From: Pseudolysinimonas_A sp041984585
GTDB lineage: Bacteria > Actinomycetota > Actinomycetes > Actinomycetales > Microbacteriaceae
Length of the DNA stretch: 64,000 nucleotides
Direction: 5' to 3'
Assembly: GCA_041984585.1 (NCBI GenBank)
Contig: JBHIXX010000006.1
Location: 1-64,000, forward strand
Within the stretch, counting starts at the first letter, position 1; every line of letters starts with the position of its first letter. The position numbers were made by a program, and so were the translations under genes. The notes beneath the pieces were generated by a model. That model searched no databases and had not been told where the DNA came from. It worked only from the letters and a program-made list of their open reading frames with translations. Shown piece by piece: positions 1 through 9,464 of this stretch.

Positions 1-1
1 C

Positions 2-1486
2 CTGCTCCCGGCGCTCGCCGACGCGCACGCGGTGCTCATCCGCTCGGCCACCAAGATGGACGCCGAGGCGATCACCGCCGCGCCGAAGCTCAAGGTCATC
101 GCCCGCGCGGGCGTCGGGCTCGACAACGTCGACATCCCCGCCGCCACCGAGGCGGGCGTCATGGTCGTCAACGCCCCCACGTCGAACGTCATCTCGGCCG
201 CCGAGCTCACCGTCGGCCACATCCTCTCGCTGGCGCGCCGCATCCCGCAGGCGCACGCGTCGCTCGCGGCGGGGGCGTGGAAGCGCTCGGCGTTCACCGG
301 CACCGAGCTCTACGAGAAGACCCTCGGCGTGATCGGCCTGGGTCGCATCGGGGCGCTCGTCGCCGAGCGCCTGCAGGCGTTCGGCATGCGCGTCGTCGCC
401 TATGACCCCTACGTCACTCCGGCGCGCGCGTCGCAGCTCGGCGCCGAGCTGCTGCCGCTCGACGAGCTGCTCGCCGAGGCCGACGTCATCACCATCCACA
501 TGCCGAAGACCCCGGAGACCACCGGGATGATCTCGGCCGAGCAGCTGGCGCTGATGAAGCCGACCGCGCTGCTGGTGAACGTCGCGCGCGGCGGACTGAT
601 CGACGAGGCCGACCTCGCCACGGCGCTGCGGGCCGGCACCATCGCGGGCGCCGGCGTCGACGTGTTCACGAGCGAGCCGCCCACCGACGACGCCCTCACC
701 TCGGCGCCCAACATCGTCGTGACGCCGCACCTCGGCGCCTCCACCGACGAGGCGCAGGAGAAGGCGGGCGTGTCGGTCGCGAAGAGCGTGCGCCTCGCCC
801 TCGACGGCGAGGTCGTGCCGGATGCCGTCAACGTCGCGGGCGGCGCGATCGACCCGCTGGTGCGCCCCGGCATCCCGCTGATGGAGAAGCTCGGCCAGGT
901 GTTCGCCGGCCTCGCCGACGGCCCGATCGTGTCGGTCGACGTGGAGGTGCGCGGCGAGATCGCCACCCTCGACGTCGGCATCCTGCGTCTCGCGGCACTG
1001 AAGGGCATCTTCTCCCACGGCGTCACCGAGCAGGTGTCGTACGTGAACGCCCCGCTGCTCGCCGAGCAGCGGGGGGTCGAGGTGCGGCTGCTCACCGACT
1101 CGACGAGCGAGGACTACCGCAACGTGCTCACCCTGCGCGGCGCGACCGCCGACGGGGAGCGCGTCTCGGTGTCGGGCACCCTCAGCGGACCGAAGCAGGT
1201 GCAGCGCATCGTCGAGATCGACGGCTACGACATCGACCTCGAGATGGCCGAGCACCTCGTGGTGATGAAGTACCGCGACCGTCCCGGCATCGTCGCCGTC
1301 TACAGCCGCGAGCTGGGCGACGCGCAGATCAACATCGCCGGCATGCAGATGGCCCGCCGCGGCAAGGGCGACGAGCAGCTCGCCGTGCTCGTCGTCGACT
1401 CGCCGGTGCCCGCCGAGCTGCTCGAGCGCATCGGCACCGAGATCGACGCGTCGTACCTCACCCAGCTCGACGTCGTCGAGGACTGA
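2..1486 (+). CDS. serA: D-3-phosphoglycerate dehydrogenase, 5' end outside window
   Basis: Oxidises 3-phosphoglycerate with NAD+ in the first step of serine synthesis (cytosolic). The frame is open from the first base and the visible part is 494 residues. The family is usually about 530, so only about 35 N-terminal residues are missing; the internal GTG at 32 is not the true start. Visible features are the Rossmann motif GLGRIG, the active-site region VNVARGGLID, TSEPP with the acid, TPHLGAS with the histidine, then an intervening domain and a C-terminal ACT domain (KYRDRPGIVAVYSREL) that normally binds serine. This is the long actinobacterial SerA type. A small gene follows after 8 bases. 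Confidence 0.96.
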   Translation: MLPALADAHAVLIRSATKMDAEAITAAPKLKVIARAGVGLDNVDIPAATEAGVMVVNAPTSNVISAAELTVGHILSLARRIPQAHASLAAGAWKRSAFTGTELYEKTLGVIGLGRIGALVAERLQAFGMRVVAYDPYVTPARASQLGAELLPLDELLAEADVITIHMPKTPETTGMISAEQLALMKPTALLVNVARGGLIDEADLATALRAGTIAGAGVDVFTSEPPTDDALTSAPNIVVTPHLGASTDEAQEKAGVSVAKSVRLALDGEVVPDAVNVAGGAIDPLVRPGIPLMEKLGQVFAGLADGPIVSVDVEVRGEIATLDVGILRLAALKGIFSHGVTEQVSYVNAPLLAEQRGVEVRLLTDSTSEDYRNVLTLRGATADGERVSVSGTLSGPKQVQRIVEIDGYDIDLEMAEHLVVMKYRDRPGIVAVYSRELGDAQINIAGMQMARRGKGDEQLAVLVVDSPVPAELLERIGTEIDASYLTQLDVVED

Positions 1487-1494
1487 GCGCCGCC

Positions 1495-1851
1495 GTGCTC
1501 GAGTACCGCGCCTGGGGACCGAGCCGGCGCAAGATCGAGGACGAGTTCGACCCGCCGTTCCCGCCCATCCGGGTCCCCGTCGAGCTCGCCAACGTGCTGC
1601 TGGTCGACTCCGGGCCGGCGTCGGCCCGCGGCTCGGCGAGCAAGCACTTCGACAACTTCTTCGACAAGGTGTTCCTCGGCTGGGACTCGAAGCTGCTCTC
1701 CCCCGCCGACCTCGCCGCCACGGCCGACTGGCTCGACGCCTGGGCGGCGGATGCCGACCGGGACCCCCCACTCGTCGGCGTGGGGCGCGCCGTGGCGGAG
1801 CGGATGCGGTCCGCGGCCGACGCGGACTGGTACGCCGAGTGGGACATCTGA
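1495..1851 (+). CDS. Conserved hypothetical protein, 118 aa
   Basis: I do not recognise a family. The protein is soluble, acidic and aromatic-rich (WGPSRRKIEDEFDPPFPP near the N-terminus, DWYAEWDI at the end), with no signal peptide or membrane segment. It starts with GTG 8 bases after the serA stop, so it is probably cotranscribed and translationally coupled with serA. Codon use matches serA. The opposite-strand frames here are much less protein-like, which supports this frame as the real one. Confidence 0.6.
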   Translation: MLEYRAWGPSRRKIEDEFDPPFPPIRVPVELANVLLVDSGPASARGSASKHFDNFFDKVFLGWDSKLLSPADLAATADWLDAWAADADRDPPLVGVGRAVAERMRSAADADWYAEWDI

Positions 1852-1952
1852 GCGCGACCGCCACGCCCTGACCGCGGCCGGGGGCCACATCCGCCGAACC
1901 CCGCCGACCCGCGTGGAGCGCGCCGGCGGACCTCAGGTCGGTGGGGACGGAC

Positions 1953-3476
1953 TCAGGCCCCGCCGCCCAGGTGCCCGCTCAGGCGGCCGTGGAAGGCGGT
2001 GGTGGCCTCGTTCATCCCCTCGAGCACGACGCGGGAGCCGTGCCGCTCGTACTTGGTGACGACCGCGTCGAGTGCCGCGACCGTCGACGCGTCCCAGATG
2101 TGCGAGTTCGACATGTCGATCACGACCCGCTCGGGATCGTCGGCGTACTCGAACTGGGTGGTGAGGTCGTTCGACGAGGCGAAGAACAGCTCGCCGTCGA
2201 CGCGGTAGTGCGCGGTCGGCACGGCGGCCTCCTCGTCGAGGGTGCGCGTCACCGTCGCCAGGTGCGCGACCCGGCGCGCGAACAGCACCATCGCCGCGAC
2301 CACGCCCACCCCGACGCCGATCGCCAGGTTGTGGGTCGCGACGACGACGGCCACCGTGGTGACCATCACGATCGTCTCGCTCCACGGCATCCGCTTCAGG
2401 GTGGACGGACGGATGCTGTGCCAGTCGAAGGTCGCCACCGACACCATCACCATCACCGCGACGAGCGCCGCCATCGGGATGAGCGCGACGACGTCGCCGA
2501 GCACCACCACGAGGATCAGCAGGAACACCCCGGCGAGGAAGGTCGAGATGCGCGTGCGAGCGCCCGACGCCTTCACGTTGATCATCGTCTGGCCGATCAT
2601 CGCGCAGCCGCCCATGCCGCCGAAGAAGCCGGAGAGGATGTTGGCCACGCCCTGGCCCCACGCCTCGCGGGTCTTGCGCGAGTGGGTGTCGGTGATCTCG
2701 TCGACGAGCTTCGCCGTCATCAGCGACTCGAGCAGGCCGACGATCGCCATCGCGAGCGCGGTCGGCCCGATGATCATCAGCGTATCCCAGGTGAGCGGCA
2801 CGTCGGGCAGGAACAGCGTGGGCAGGCTGCGCGGCAGCTCACCCTGGTCGCCGACGTTGGGCACGCTCCAGCCGAGCACCACCACCGCCGCGGTGATCAG
2901 GATGATCGCCACGAGCGGCGCCGGGATCACCTTGGTGAGCCGCGGCATGAACACCATGATCAGGATGCCGACCGCCACCAGCGGGTAGACCAGCCACGGC
3001 ACGCCCACCAGGTGCGGGATCTGCGCCGAGAAGATCAGGATGGCGAGCGCGTTGACGAAGCCGACCATGACGCTGCGCGGGATGAACCGCATCAGCTTCG
3101 CCACGCCCAGGACGGCGAGGACCACCTGCAGCACGCCGGCGAGGATCACCGTCGCGATCAGGTAGTCGAGCCCGTACTCGCGCGCGATCGGCCCGATCAC
3201 GAGAGCGACCGCGCCGGTCGCGGCGCTGATCATCGCCGGACGCCCGCCGACGATCGCGATCGTCACCGCCATCACGAACGACGAGAACAGCCCGACCCGG
3301 GGGTCGACCCCGGCGATGATCGAGAACGAGATCGCCTCCGGGATGAGGGCGAGCGCGACGACGAGACCCGCGAGCACCTCGCGGATCAGGATGCGCGGGG
3401 TGCGCAGCGCCGTCAGGACGCTCGGCTCGGCCCGGTAGCGGGCGGGGTCGTCGGGGCGGGAGGCGATGAGGGACAT
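1953..3476 (-). CDS. SulP family anion transporter with STAS domain
   Basis: A 507-residue inner-membrane transporter of the SLC26/SulP family, probably for sulfate, bicarbonate or another anion; the substrate cannot be read from sequence. The N-terminal two thirds hold about 10-12 hydrophobic segments starting at residue 30 (EVLAGLVVALALIPEAISF, the usual first SulP helix). The C-terminal STAS domain contains VVIDMSNSHIWDASTVAALD. The start is ATG at 3476; the longer upstream open frame is Arg/Pro-rich and not transporter-like. The gene is convergent with the small ORF on its left and is monocistronic as far as can be seen. Confidence 0.9.
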   Translation of the reverse strand: MSLIASRPDDPARYRAEPSVLTALRTPRILIREVLAGLVVALALIPEAISFSIIAGVDPRVGLFSSFVMAVTIAIVGGRPAMISAATGAVALVIGPIAREYGLDYLIATVILAGVLQVVLAVLGVAKLMRFIPRSVMVGFVNALAILIFSAQIPHLVGVPWLVYPLVAVGILIMVFMPRLTKVIPAPLVAIILITAAVVVLGWSVPNVGDQGELPRSLPTLFLPDVPLTWDTLMIIGPTALAMAIVGLLESLMTAKLVDEITDTHSRKTREAWGQGVANILSGFFGGMGGCAMIGQTMINVKASGARTRISTFLAGVFLLILVVVLGDVVALIPMAALVAVMVMVSVATFDWHSIRPSTLKRMPWSETIVMVTTVAVVVATHNLAIGVGVGVVAAMVLFARRVAHLATVTRTLDEEAAVPTAHYRVDGELFFASSNDLTTQFEYADDPERVVIDMSNSHIWDASTVAALDAVVTKYERHGSRVVLEGMNEATTAFHGRLSGHLGGGA

Positions 3477-3612
3477 GGTTCTCCGGCGCCCGGGCGCGCG
3501 CGCACACGGACGCGACGTCGCGGAAGAGGATCTCGGGGTCCGACGGGACGGACCGGATGCCGGGGAATCCCGGACACGGCAGGGTACCGCAGTGCCGCGC
3601 TCAGCGGGTCTT

Positions 3613-4620
3613 TCAGTGCTGGTTCGAGAACGCCGCATCGAATGAGGATTCCGGCAGTGGCCACAGCAGCGAGCGCACGAATCCGACGGCCTCCGCCGCG
3701 CCGTGCAGCCGATCCATCCCGGCGTCCTCCCACTCGACCGAAATGGGGCCGGCGTAGCCGATCGACCGGAGGGCGCGAAAGCAATCGTCCCATGGCACGT
3801 CGCCGCGCCCGGTCGACACGAAGTCCCAACCGCGACGCGGGTCACCCCACGGCAGGTGGGACCCGAGCGCGCCGCGACGGCCGTTGTGTTCACGCAGCCG
3901 GGTGTCCTTGCAGTCGACGTGGTAGATCCGGTCGGCGAAGTCGGTGATGAAGGTGACCGGGTCGATGAACTGCCACATCATGTGCGACGGGTCCCAGTTG
4001 AATCCGAACGCTTCGCGGTGACCGATCGCCTCAAGGGTGCGCACGCTCGTCTCGTAGTCGTACGCGATCTCACTCGGGTGCACCTCGTGCGCGAACCGCA
4101 CGCCGTGGTCGTCGAAGACGTCGAGAATCGGGTTCCAGCGGTCGGCGAAGTCCTCGTACCCGGCGTCAATCGCCGACGCGGGCACCGGCGGGAACATGGC
4201 GAGATAGGGCCAGATGCTGCTGCCCGTGAAGCCGACAACGGTGTCGACGCCGAGCTTGTTGGCGACCACGGCGGTGTCCTTGAGGTCCTGGGCGGCACGC
4301 TGCCGCACTCCCTCGGGGTCCCCGTCGCCCCAGACGTAGGAGGGCACGATCGGCTGGTGGCGGAAGTCGATCGGGTCATCGCACACCGCCTGCCCGGAGA
4401 GGTGGTTCGAGATCGCCCAGACCTGCAGGCCGTGCCTGGCGAGTAGGGCGCGAAGGTCGTCGAGGTAGCCGTCGTCGGCCACCGCGCGCGCGACATCGAG
4501 GTGGGCGCCGCAGGCGATCTCGAGGCCGTCGTAGCCCCAGTCGGCGGCATGGGCCGCGACCTGCTCGAGCGGCAGGTCGGCCCACTGCCCGGTGAACAGG
4601 GTGACCGGATGCGTGCTCAC
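3613..4620 (-). CDS. Sugar phosphate isomerase/epimerase family (IolE-like TIM barrel)
   Basis: A 335-residue AP-endonuclease-2-fold TIM barrel of the xylose isomerase/IolE group. Likely metal ligands are in EVHPSEIAYD, NWDPSHMMWQ, YHVDCKD and the late SVEWEDAGMD. Start GTG 4620 overlaps the stop of the upstream dehydrogenase (GTGA), so translation is coupled. It is the last gene of the sugar operon that begins near 11,538. In this context it probably isomerises, eliminates or hydrates a keto-sugar made by one of the two Gfo/Idh dehydrogenases. It could correspond to a 3-keto-sugar eliminase or hydratase (LgdB-like), but that is by context only. Confidence 0.85.
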   Translation of the reverse strand: MSTHPVTLFTGQWADLPLEQVAAHAADWGYDGLEIACGAHLDVARAVADDGYLDDLRALLARHGLQVWAISNHLSGQAVCDDPIDFRHQPIVPSYVWGDGDPEGVRQRAAQDLKDTAVVANKLGVDTVVGFTGSSIWPYLAMFPPVPASAIDAGYEDFADRWNPILDVFDDHGVRFAHEVHPSEIAYDYETSVRTLEAIGHREAFGFNWDPSHMMWQFIDPVTFITDFADRIYHVDCKDTRLREHNGRRGALGSHLPWGDPRRGWDFVSTGRGDVPWDDCFRALRSIGYAGPISVEWEDAGMDRLHGAAEAVGFVRSLLWPLPESSFDAAFSNQH

Positions 4621-5729
4621 GCGATCCTCCTCAGCGAGTCGGCGTCGATCTCCATCCATCCTCGCCCCTCCGCGGACGCGACAACCGCTTCGGTGAGCCG
4701 CGCGGCGCGCACGCCGTCGGCGAAGGTCGGCATCCCGGCGACGGGAGCCCCCCGCACCGCGCGCTGCACCTCACCCATCAGCAGCGAGAAGGCGTCCTGG
4801 TATCCCTGCGGGTGACCCGACGGCACCGAGATGTAGGGGCCGAGCACGTCCGGGGCGACGGTGGTCTCCTCGCCCTTGGGCACGAGGAGGGTGCCCTCGA
4901 CGGTGCCCACCTCGAGGCGATCGGGGTTCTCCTGGTCGAACGAGTATGAGGCGTGCTCGCCGTCGAGCTCGATCCACAGCCGGTTCTTGCGGCCGCGGCT
5001 CGCCTGCGAGATCACTACGCTCCCGGTCGCCCCGCGGTCCGTCTCGAATTGCATCGTCACGGCGTCCTCGGTGGTCACCGGCACTTCTCCCTCCGGCGAG
5101 GTGCGAGTGTCGTGCACTCGGGAGAGCTGCGCCGAGAGGCGGACGATGCGGTGCCCGCTGGTGAACTCGAACAGGTCGCACCAATGCACGCCGATGTCGG
5201 CGAACGCGCGCGACGCCCCCTCGCCGACGCGCCAGTTGTAGCTGTCGCTCTCGGCGAGCCAGTCCTGCAAATAGTGGCCGTGGGCGAGCCAGATCCGGTC
5301 GGAGGACGCTGCGATCCGCGCCCGCGCCTCCCGCACCGCCGGGTAGTACCGGTAGACGAACGGCACTGCGGTGACCACCCCGGCCGCGCGTGCCGCAGTG
5401 TCGAGACCCTCCGCCTCAACCGAGGTGAGCGCGAGCGGCTTCTCGCACACCACGTGCTTGCCGGCCGCGATCGCTGCCTGGGCGAGCTCGACGTGCTGCG
5501 AGTTGGGCGTGCAGATGTGCACGACCTCGACCTGCGGGTCGGCGATCAGCTCGGCGGCGCTCAGCGAGCGCGGCACCCCGGCCCGAGCGGCCGCCTCCGC
5601 GACCCGCCCGGCGTCGCGCCCGGCGTAGGCGACGACCTCGCCGCCCGCGGCGCGCACCGCCCGGGTGTGCACAGTGCCCATGAAGCCTGTCCCGATGATG
5701 CCGCTCCGCACGGGAGCGCTCGCGATCAC
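4617..5729 (-). CDS. Gfo/Idh/MocA family oxidoreductase
   Basis: A 370-residue NAD(P)-dependent sugar dehydrogenase or reductase. The N-terminal Rossmann fold starts with GIIGTGFMGTVH, and the diagnostic CEKPLALT (catalytic lysine) is near residue 95. The C-terminal alpha/beta domain contains FADIGVHWCDLFEFTSGH. The start at 5729 overlaps the permease stop (ATGA) and its own stop overlaps the next gene (GTGA), so it sits inside a tightly coupled operon. It is the second such enzyme in the locus; one probably oxidises the imported sugar to a keto intermediate and the other may reduce a later keto-sugar. Confidence 0.9.
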   Translation of the reverse strand: MIASAPVRSGIIGTGFMGTVHTRAVRAAGGEVVAYAGRDAGRVAEAAARAGVPRSLSAAELIADPQVEVVHICTPNSQHVELAQAAIAAGKHVVCEKPLALTSVEAEGLDTAARAAGVVTAVPFVYRYYPAVREARARIAASSDRIWLAHGHYLQDWLAESDSYNWRVGEGASRAFADIGVHWCDLFEFTSGHRIVRLSAQLSRVHDTRTSPEGEVPVTTEDAVTMQFETDRGATGSVVISQASRGRKNRLWIELDGEHASYSFDQENPDRLEVGTVEGTLLVPKGEETTVAPDVLGPYISVPSGHPQGYQDAFSLLMGEVQRAVRGAPVAGMPTFADGVRAARLTEAVVASAEGRGWMEIDADSLRRIA

Positions 5730-6697
5730 TTCTTCCTCGAAAGCGCGACCGCGGCGATGATGATCGCCCCGCGGACGACCTGCTGCTGCGCGACCTCAAG
5801 GCCGGCGAGGATGAGACCGTTGTTGACGAGGCCCATGAAGAGCGACCCGAACAGCGTGCCGATAACCGCCCCGCGCCCACCGAACAGACTCGTCCCGCCG
5901 AGGATCACCGCGGCGATGACGGTGAGCTCGTCGCCCTGGCCCCACTGGAAGCGGCCCGACTCGAGTCGCCCCGCGTAGAGCATGCCGGCGAGCGCCGCGA
6001 CGACGCCCGAGACGAGCAGCACGGTGAACTTGATGTTGCGGGTGCGGATTCCCGTGTACGCGGCCGCGGTCGGGTTGCCGCCGACCGCCAGCACCCGGCG
6101 GCCGTACCGGGTGCGGTTCATCACGATCCAGCCGATTGCGACGGCGAGCACCGTCCACACCAGCAGCCCCGGGATCGGGCCGAAGTCGCCGCCGCCGAAG
6201 ATCATCACGTAGGTCGAGTCGGTGATCGGCTGCGGGGCCGAGCCGGTGATCCACTGCGCGAGGCCGGCCGCGAGGCCGAGCATGCCGAGGGTCACCAGAA
6301 ACGACGGGATGCCGAGCAGCGCGACGAGACCGCCGTTGATGGCGCCGATGACCGCGCCGGAAAGCAGCCCGAGCAGGATGCCGGGGACAAGGCCGAGGTT
6401 CGTGACGCCGATCGCGGCCACCACCGAGGCGAGACCGGCGACCGATCCGACGCTCAGGTCGATCTCGGCGTTCGCGATCACGAAGGTCATCGCGACCGCC
6501 ATCACCGAGATCGTCGCGGTCTGCCGCACGATGTTGAGCAGGTTGTTGCCGGAGAGGAATCCGGAGTCGCCCAGGGTGATCGCGAACAGGATGAACACCA
6601 GCACGAACGCGACGTAGATGATGTTGCTGCGCCAGTCCATGCGGGACGCGAGGCGGCTGATGACGGACGGCGTGGCCGCCGGGGCGGACGTGCTCAT
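5726..6697 (-). CDS. Sugar ABC transporter permease (RbsC/BPD_transp_2 type)
   Basis: A 323-residue integral membrane subunit of a ribose/xylose/inositol-type importer. It has about 8-10 hydrophobic segments, the first at residues 17-38. It carries the family motif NAEIDLSVGSVAGLA in the second third and AVGGNPTAAAYTGI in the cytoplasmic coupling loop. The start is ATG 6697, overlapping the ATPase stop at 6694 by four bases. It works with the ATPase at 6694-8211 and the lipoprotein at 9465-10625. Confidence 0.95.
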   Translation of the reverse strand: MSTSAPAATPSVISRLASRMDWRSNIIYVAFVLVFILFAITLGDSGFLSGNNLLNIVRQTATISVMAVAMTFVIANAEIDLSVGSVAGLASVVAAIGVTNLGLVPGILLGLLSGAVIGAINGGLVALLGIPSFLVTLGMLGLAAGLAQWITGSAPQPITDSTYVMIFGGGDFGPIPGLLVWTVLAVAIGWIVMNRTRYGRRVLAVGGNPTAAAYTGIRTRNIKFTVLLVSGVVAALAGMLYAGRLESGRFQWGQGDELTVIAAVILGGTSLFGGRGAVIGTLFGSLFMGLVNNGLILAGLEVAQQQVVRGAIIIAAVALSRKK

Positions 6698-8211
6698 GCG
6701 GCTTCTCCTTGGACGATGAGTTGCAGCTGCTCCTCCGACTCGACGTCGGCGCGGTCGAGGACGCGGTGGGTGCGCCCCTCCCGGAGGACCACGATGCGGT
6801 CCGCGACGGCGAGCAGCTCGGGCAGCTCGGATGAGATGAAGAGGACGGCGTTGCCCGCCGAGGCGAACTCGCGGACCATGTCGAGGATCTCGGTCTTGGT
6901 GCCGATATCGACGCCGGCGGTGGGCTCGTCCATGACGAGCACGCGCGGACCGGTGTTGATCCACTTGGCGACGACGACCTTCTGCTGGTTGCCGCCGGAG
7001 AGCAGGCGCACCGGCGCATACGGGTCGGCGGCCTTCACGGCGTAGCGCCCGGCGAGGCGCTCGGTGAGCTCGCGGACCCGTGCCGGGGCGACGAACGGGC
7101 CGGTCATGACCGAGCCGAGCACCGGCAGTACGAGGTTCTCGGAGACCGAGTGGTCGAGCACGAGACCCTGCTCGCGCCGGTCCTCCGGGATGAGGGCGAC
7201 GCCGGCCCTCTGCGCGGCGAGCGGTCCGCCGAACGCGGCCCGCTCCCCCGCGATGCGGAGCTCCCCCCGAGTGGGTTTGTCCATCCCGGCGACGACGCGG
7301 GCGAACTCGGTGCGCCCGCTGCCCATCAGCCCGGCGAGTCCGACGATCTCGCCGGCGCGCACCTCGAGGTCGACCTCGGTGAGGACGTGGTCGCTCGCGA
7401 TCCCGGTCGCCTCGAGGAGCAGCGGCGCGGCGGTGTCGCGCTCGCGCTCGCGGTAGACGAGGTCGCTCGCCAGACGGCGCCCGACGATCGCCTCGATGAT
7501 CTGCGCCGACGTGAGGTCGGCCACGGAGTCGCTCAGCACGACGCTGCCGTCGCGCAGCACGGTGATGCGGTCGGCGACCCGGCGGATCTCGTCCATGCGG
7601 TGCGAGATGTACACGATCGCGATGCCGCGCTCCTTGAGCCGCTCGATCAGGTCGAACAGCCGATCCACCTCGTGCTTGGCCAGGCTCGCGGTGGGCTCGT
7701 CCATGACGAGCACCTTCGCCTCCTTGGCGAGCGCCTTCGCGATCTCGACCAGCTGCCAGTACGCCGTGCCCAGGTTCTGCACGAGCGCGCGCGGGTCGAG
7801 ATCCACGCCGAGGTCATCGAAGATGCGGCGGGCCTCGGCCTCCGCGGCCCGGTCGTCGATGAGGCCGAACCGTCCGAGCTGCTCGCGGTTGAGCCCGATG
7901 TTCTGGGCGACCGTCATCGACGGGATGAGGCTGAACTCCTGGAAGACCATGCCGATCCCGGCGCGCTCGGCGTCGGCGGTGTCGCGGATCTGCACCGGCT
8001 CGCCGTCGACCTCGATGCTCCCCGAGGTGATCGAGTAGACGCCCTGGAGGATCTTCATGAGCGTCGACTTGCCGGCGCCGTTCTCCCCGGCGAGGGCGTG
8101 CACCTCGCCGGCCCGGATGTCCATGTCGACCTTCTTGAGCACCTCTACGGAGCCGAAGTACTTGACGACCTCCCGCATCCGGACGGTGGGCGCCGCCTCC
8201 GCAGCGGACAT
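6694..8211 (-). CDS. Sugar ABC transporter ATP-binding protein, two NBDs (RbsA/MglA type)
   Basis: A 505-residue tandem ATPase that drives the importer. NBD1 has Walker A GENGAGKST (near residue 42), the Q-loop VFQEF and Walker B VLVMDEPTASL. Its signature segment reads LGTAYWQLVEIAKAL instead of the usual LS-x-GQ. NBD2 has the degenerate Walker A GLMGSGRTE typical of the family, signature LSGGNQQKV and Walker B VLVMDEPTAGVD. The start is ATG 8211, two bases after the stop of the upstream dehydrogenase. The unusual first signature is described among the findings. Confidence 0.95.
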   Translation of the reverse strand: MSAAEAAPTVRMREVVKYFGSVEVLKKVDMDIRAGEVHALAGENGAGKSTLMKILQGVYSITSGSIEVDGEPVQIRDTADAERAGIGMVFQEFSLIPSMTVAQNIGLNREQLGRFGLIDDRAAEAEARRIFDDLGVDLDPRALVQNLGTAYWQLVEIAKALAKEAKVLVMDEPTASLAKHEVDRLFDLIERLKERGIAIVYISHRMDEIRRVADRITVLRDGSVVLSDSVADLTSAQIIEAIVGRRLASDLVYRERERDTAAPLLLEATGIASDHVLTEVDLEVRAGEIVGLAGLMGSGRTEFARVVAGMDKPTRGELRIAGERAAFGGPLAAQRAGVALIPEDRREQGLVLDHSVSENLVLPVLGSVMTGPFVAPARVRELTERLAGRYAVKAADPYAPVRLLSGGNQQKVVVAKWINTGPRVLVMDEPTAGVDIGTKTEILDMVREFASAGNAVLFISSELPELLAVADRIVVLREGRTHRVLDRADVESEEQLQLIVQGEAA

Positions 8212-8213
8212 GC

Positions 8214-9395
8214 TCAGTCCTCGGGACGGACGACGGCCTCGACCGGCACCCAGGCGCCGGTGCGACCCGACTCGAGGATCGCCTCGTCGACGAGCGCCGT
8301 CTGGTAGCCGTCGTGGAAGTCGGGACGGATGACGCCCTCGCCGGCGATCGCCTTCATGAGCTCGTAGGTCTCGATGATCTTCGTCTCGCCGTAGCCGATG
8401 CCGAGCGCCGGGATCGGCCAGAGCGCCTCGCCGTAGGGCGTGTTGGGCCCGGTGTACACGGTGCGGAAGCCGCGGCGGTCGGCGGGGTCGGCCTTGAAGG
8501 CGACCTGCAGCTCGTCGCGGTTCTCGTAGTTGAAGTAGATCGAGCCCTCGGTGCCGTGGATCTCGAAGGTGATGAAGTTGTTGCGGCCCCAGGCGTTGCG
8601 GGTCGCCTCGATGGAGCCGACCGCACCGTCGCGGAACTTGACGAGCGTGACCGCCTCGTCGTCGACATCCACCTCGCCGCGGGGGCCGTCGGAGGAGGTC
8701 GACGCGCCCAGCGAGTCGAAGCCGCTGGACTGCAGCGGGCGCTCCGGGATGTAGGTCGAGACGATCGAGTTGACCTCGGCGACCTCGCCGACCAGGTAGC
8801 GCGCGATGTCGACGACGTGCGATCCGATGTCGCCGACCGCGCCGGATCCGGCGATCTTCTTCTGGAAGCGCCAGCTGAGCGGCGAGTTGGGGTCGGCGCT
8901 CCAGTCCTGGAGGTAGGTGCCGCGGAAGTTGAGGATGCGGCCGATGGCGCCCTCCTCGATGTACTTCTTGGCGAGGGCGATCGCCGGCGTGCGGCGGTAG
9001 TTGAAGGCGACCGCGCTCACGACGCCGGCCTTCGCGACCGCGTCGAGCATGCCCTTCGCCTCGGCGGCGGTCGGGGCGAGCGGCTTCTCGCAGATCACGT
9101 GCTTGCCCGCCTCGGCGGCGGCGATGGCGATCTCGGAGTGCAGGTGGTTCGGGGTGGCGATGTCGATGACGTCGACCTCGGGGTCGGCGACGACGTCGCG
9201 CCAGTCGGTCGCGTGGCGGTCCCAGCCGTAGCGCTGCGCGGCGGTGCTCGCGAGCTCCTCCGTGACGTCCACGATGACCTTGCGCACCGGGCGGGCCGGG
9301 GCGGGCCAGAAGAACATCGGCATCGCCGCGTACGCGAGCGAGTGCGCCTTCCCCATGAATCCGCCGCCGATGAGCGCGATGTTGACGTCCTGCAT
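8214..9395 (-). CDS. Gfo/Idh/MocA family oxidoreductase (LgdA-like)
   Basis: A 393-residue NAD-dependent sugar dehydrogenase. The Rossmann motif is ALIGGGFMGKAHS at residues 7-19, catalytic lysine in ICEKPLAPT near 100, and a second-domain motif GSGAVGDIGSHVVDIARY carries the usual Asp and His. The length and motif layout suit the levoglucosan/1,5-anhydro-sugar dehydrogenase type, but I assign that from layout and context, not alignment. The gene lies between the binding protein, separated by a strong hairpin, and the ATPase. RBS GGAGG precedes the ATG. Confidence 0.92.
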   Translation of the reverse strand: MQDVNIALIGGGFMGKAHSLAYAAMPMFFWPAPARPVRKVIVDVTEELASTAAQRYGWDRHATDWRDVVADPEVDVIDIATPNHLHSEIAIAAAEAGKHVICEKPLAPTAAEAKGMLDAVAKAGVVSAVAFNYRRTPAIALAKKYIEEGAIGRILNFRGTYLQDWSADPNSPLSWRFQKKIAGSGAVGDIGSHVVDIARYLVGEVAEVNSIVSTYIPERPLQSSGFDSLGASTSSDGPRGEVDVDDEAVTLVKFRDGAVGSIEATRNAWGRNNFITFEIHGTEGSIYFNYENRDELQVAFKADPADRRGFRTVYTGPNTPYGEALWPIPALGIGYGETKIIETYELMKAIAGEGVIRPDFHDGYQTALVDEAILESGRTGAWVPVEAVVRPED

Positions 9396-9430
9396 GGTCT
9401 CCTCCGAGTGATGAGTGGTGGTCGAGGGGG

Positions 9431-9457
9431 GGGGCGGCCCGCGGCGCGGGCCGCCCC
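9431..9457 (-). terminator. Strong hairpin between binding-protein gene and downstream operon genes
   Basis: A perfect 12-bp inverted repeat GGGGCGGCCCGC / GCGGGCCGCCCC with a 3-base loop lies 8 bases after the stop of the binding-protein gene. It has no T-tract and may act as a partial terminator or mRNA-stabilising structure, allowing more binding protein than permease and ATPase. This is common in ABC importer operons. Confidence 0.7.
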
Positions 9458-9464
9458 GGGTGGA

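Noticed and set aside
1941..3947. Long plus-strand open frames opposite the SulP gene
   Set aside because: The His/Arg/Asp-rich composition is typical of antisense shadows in GC-rich DNA; the minus-strand transporter explains the region fully.
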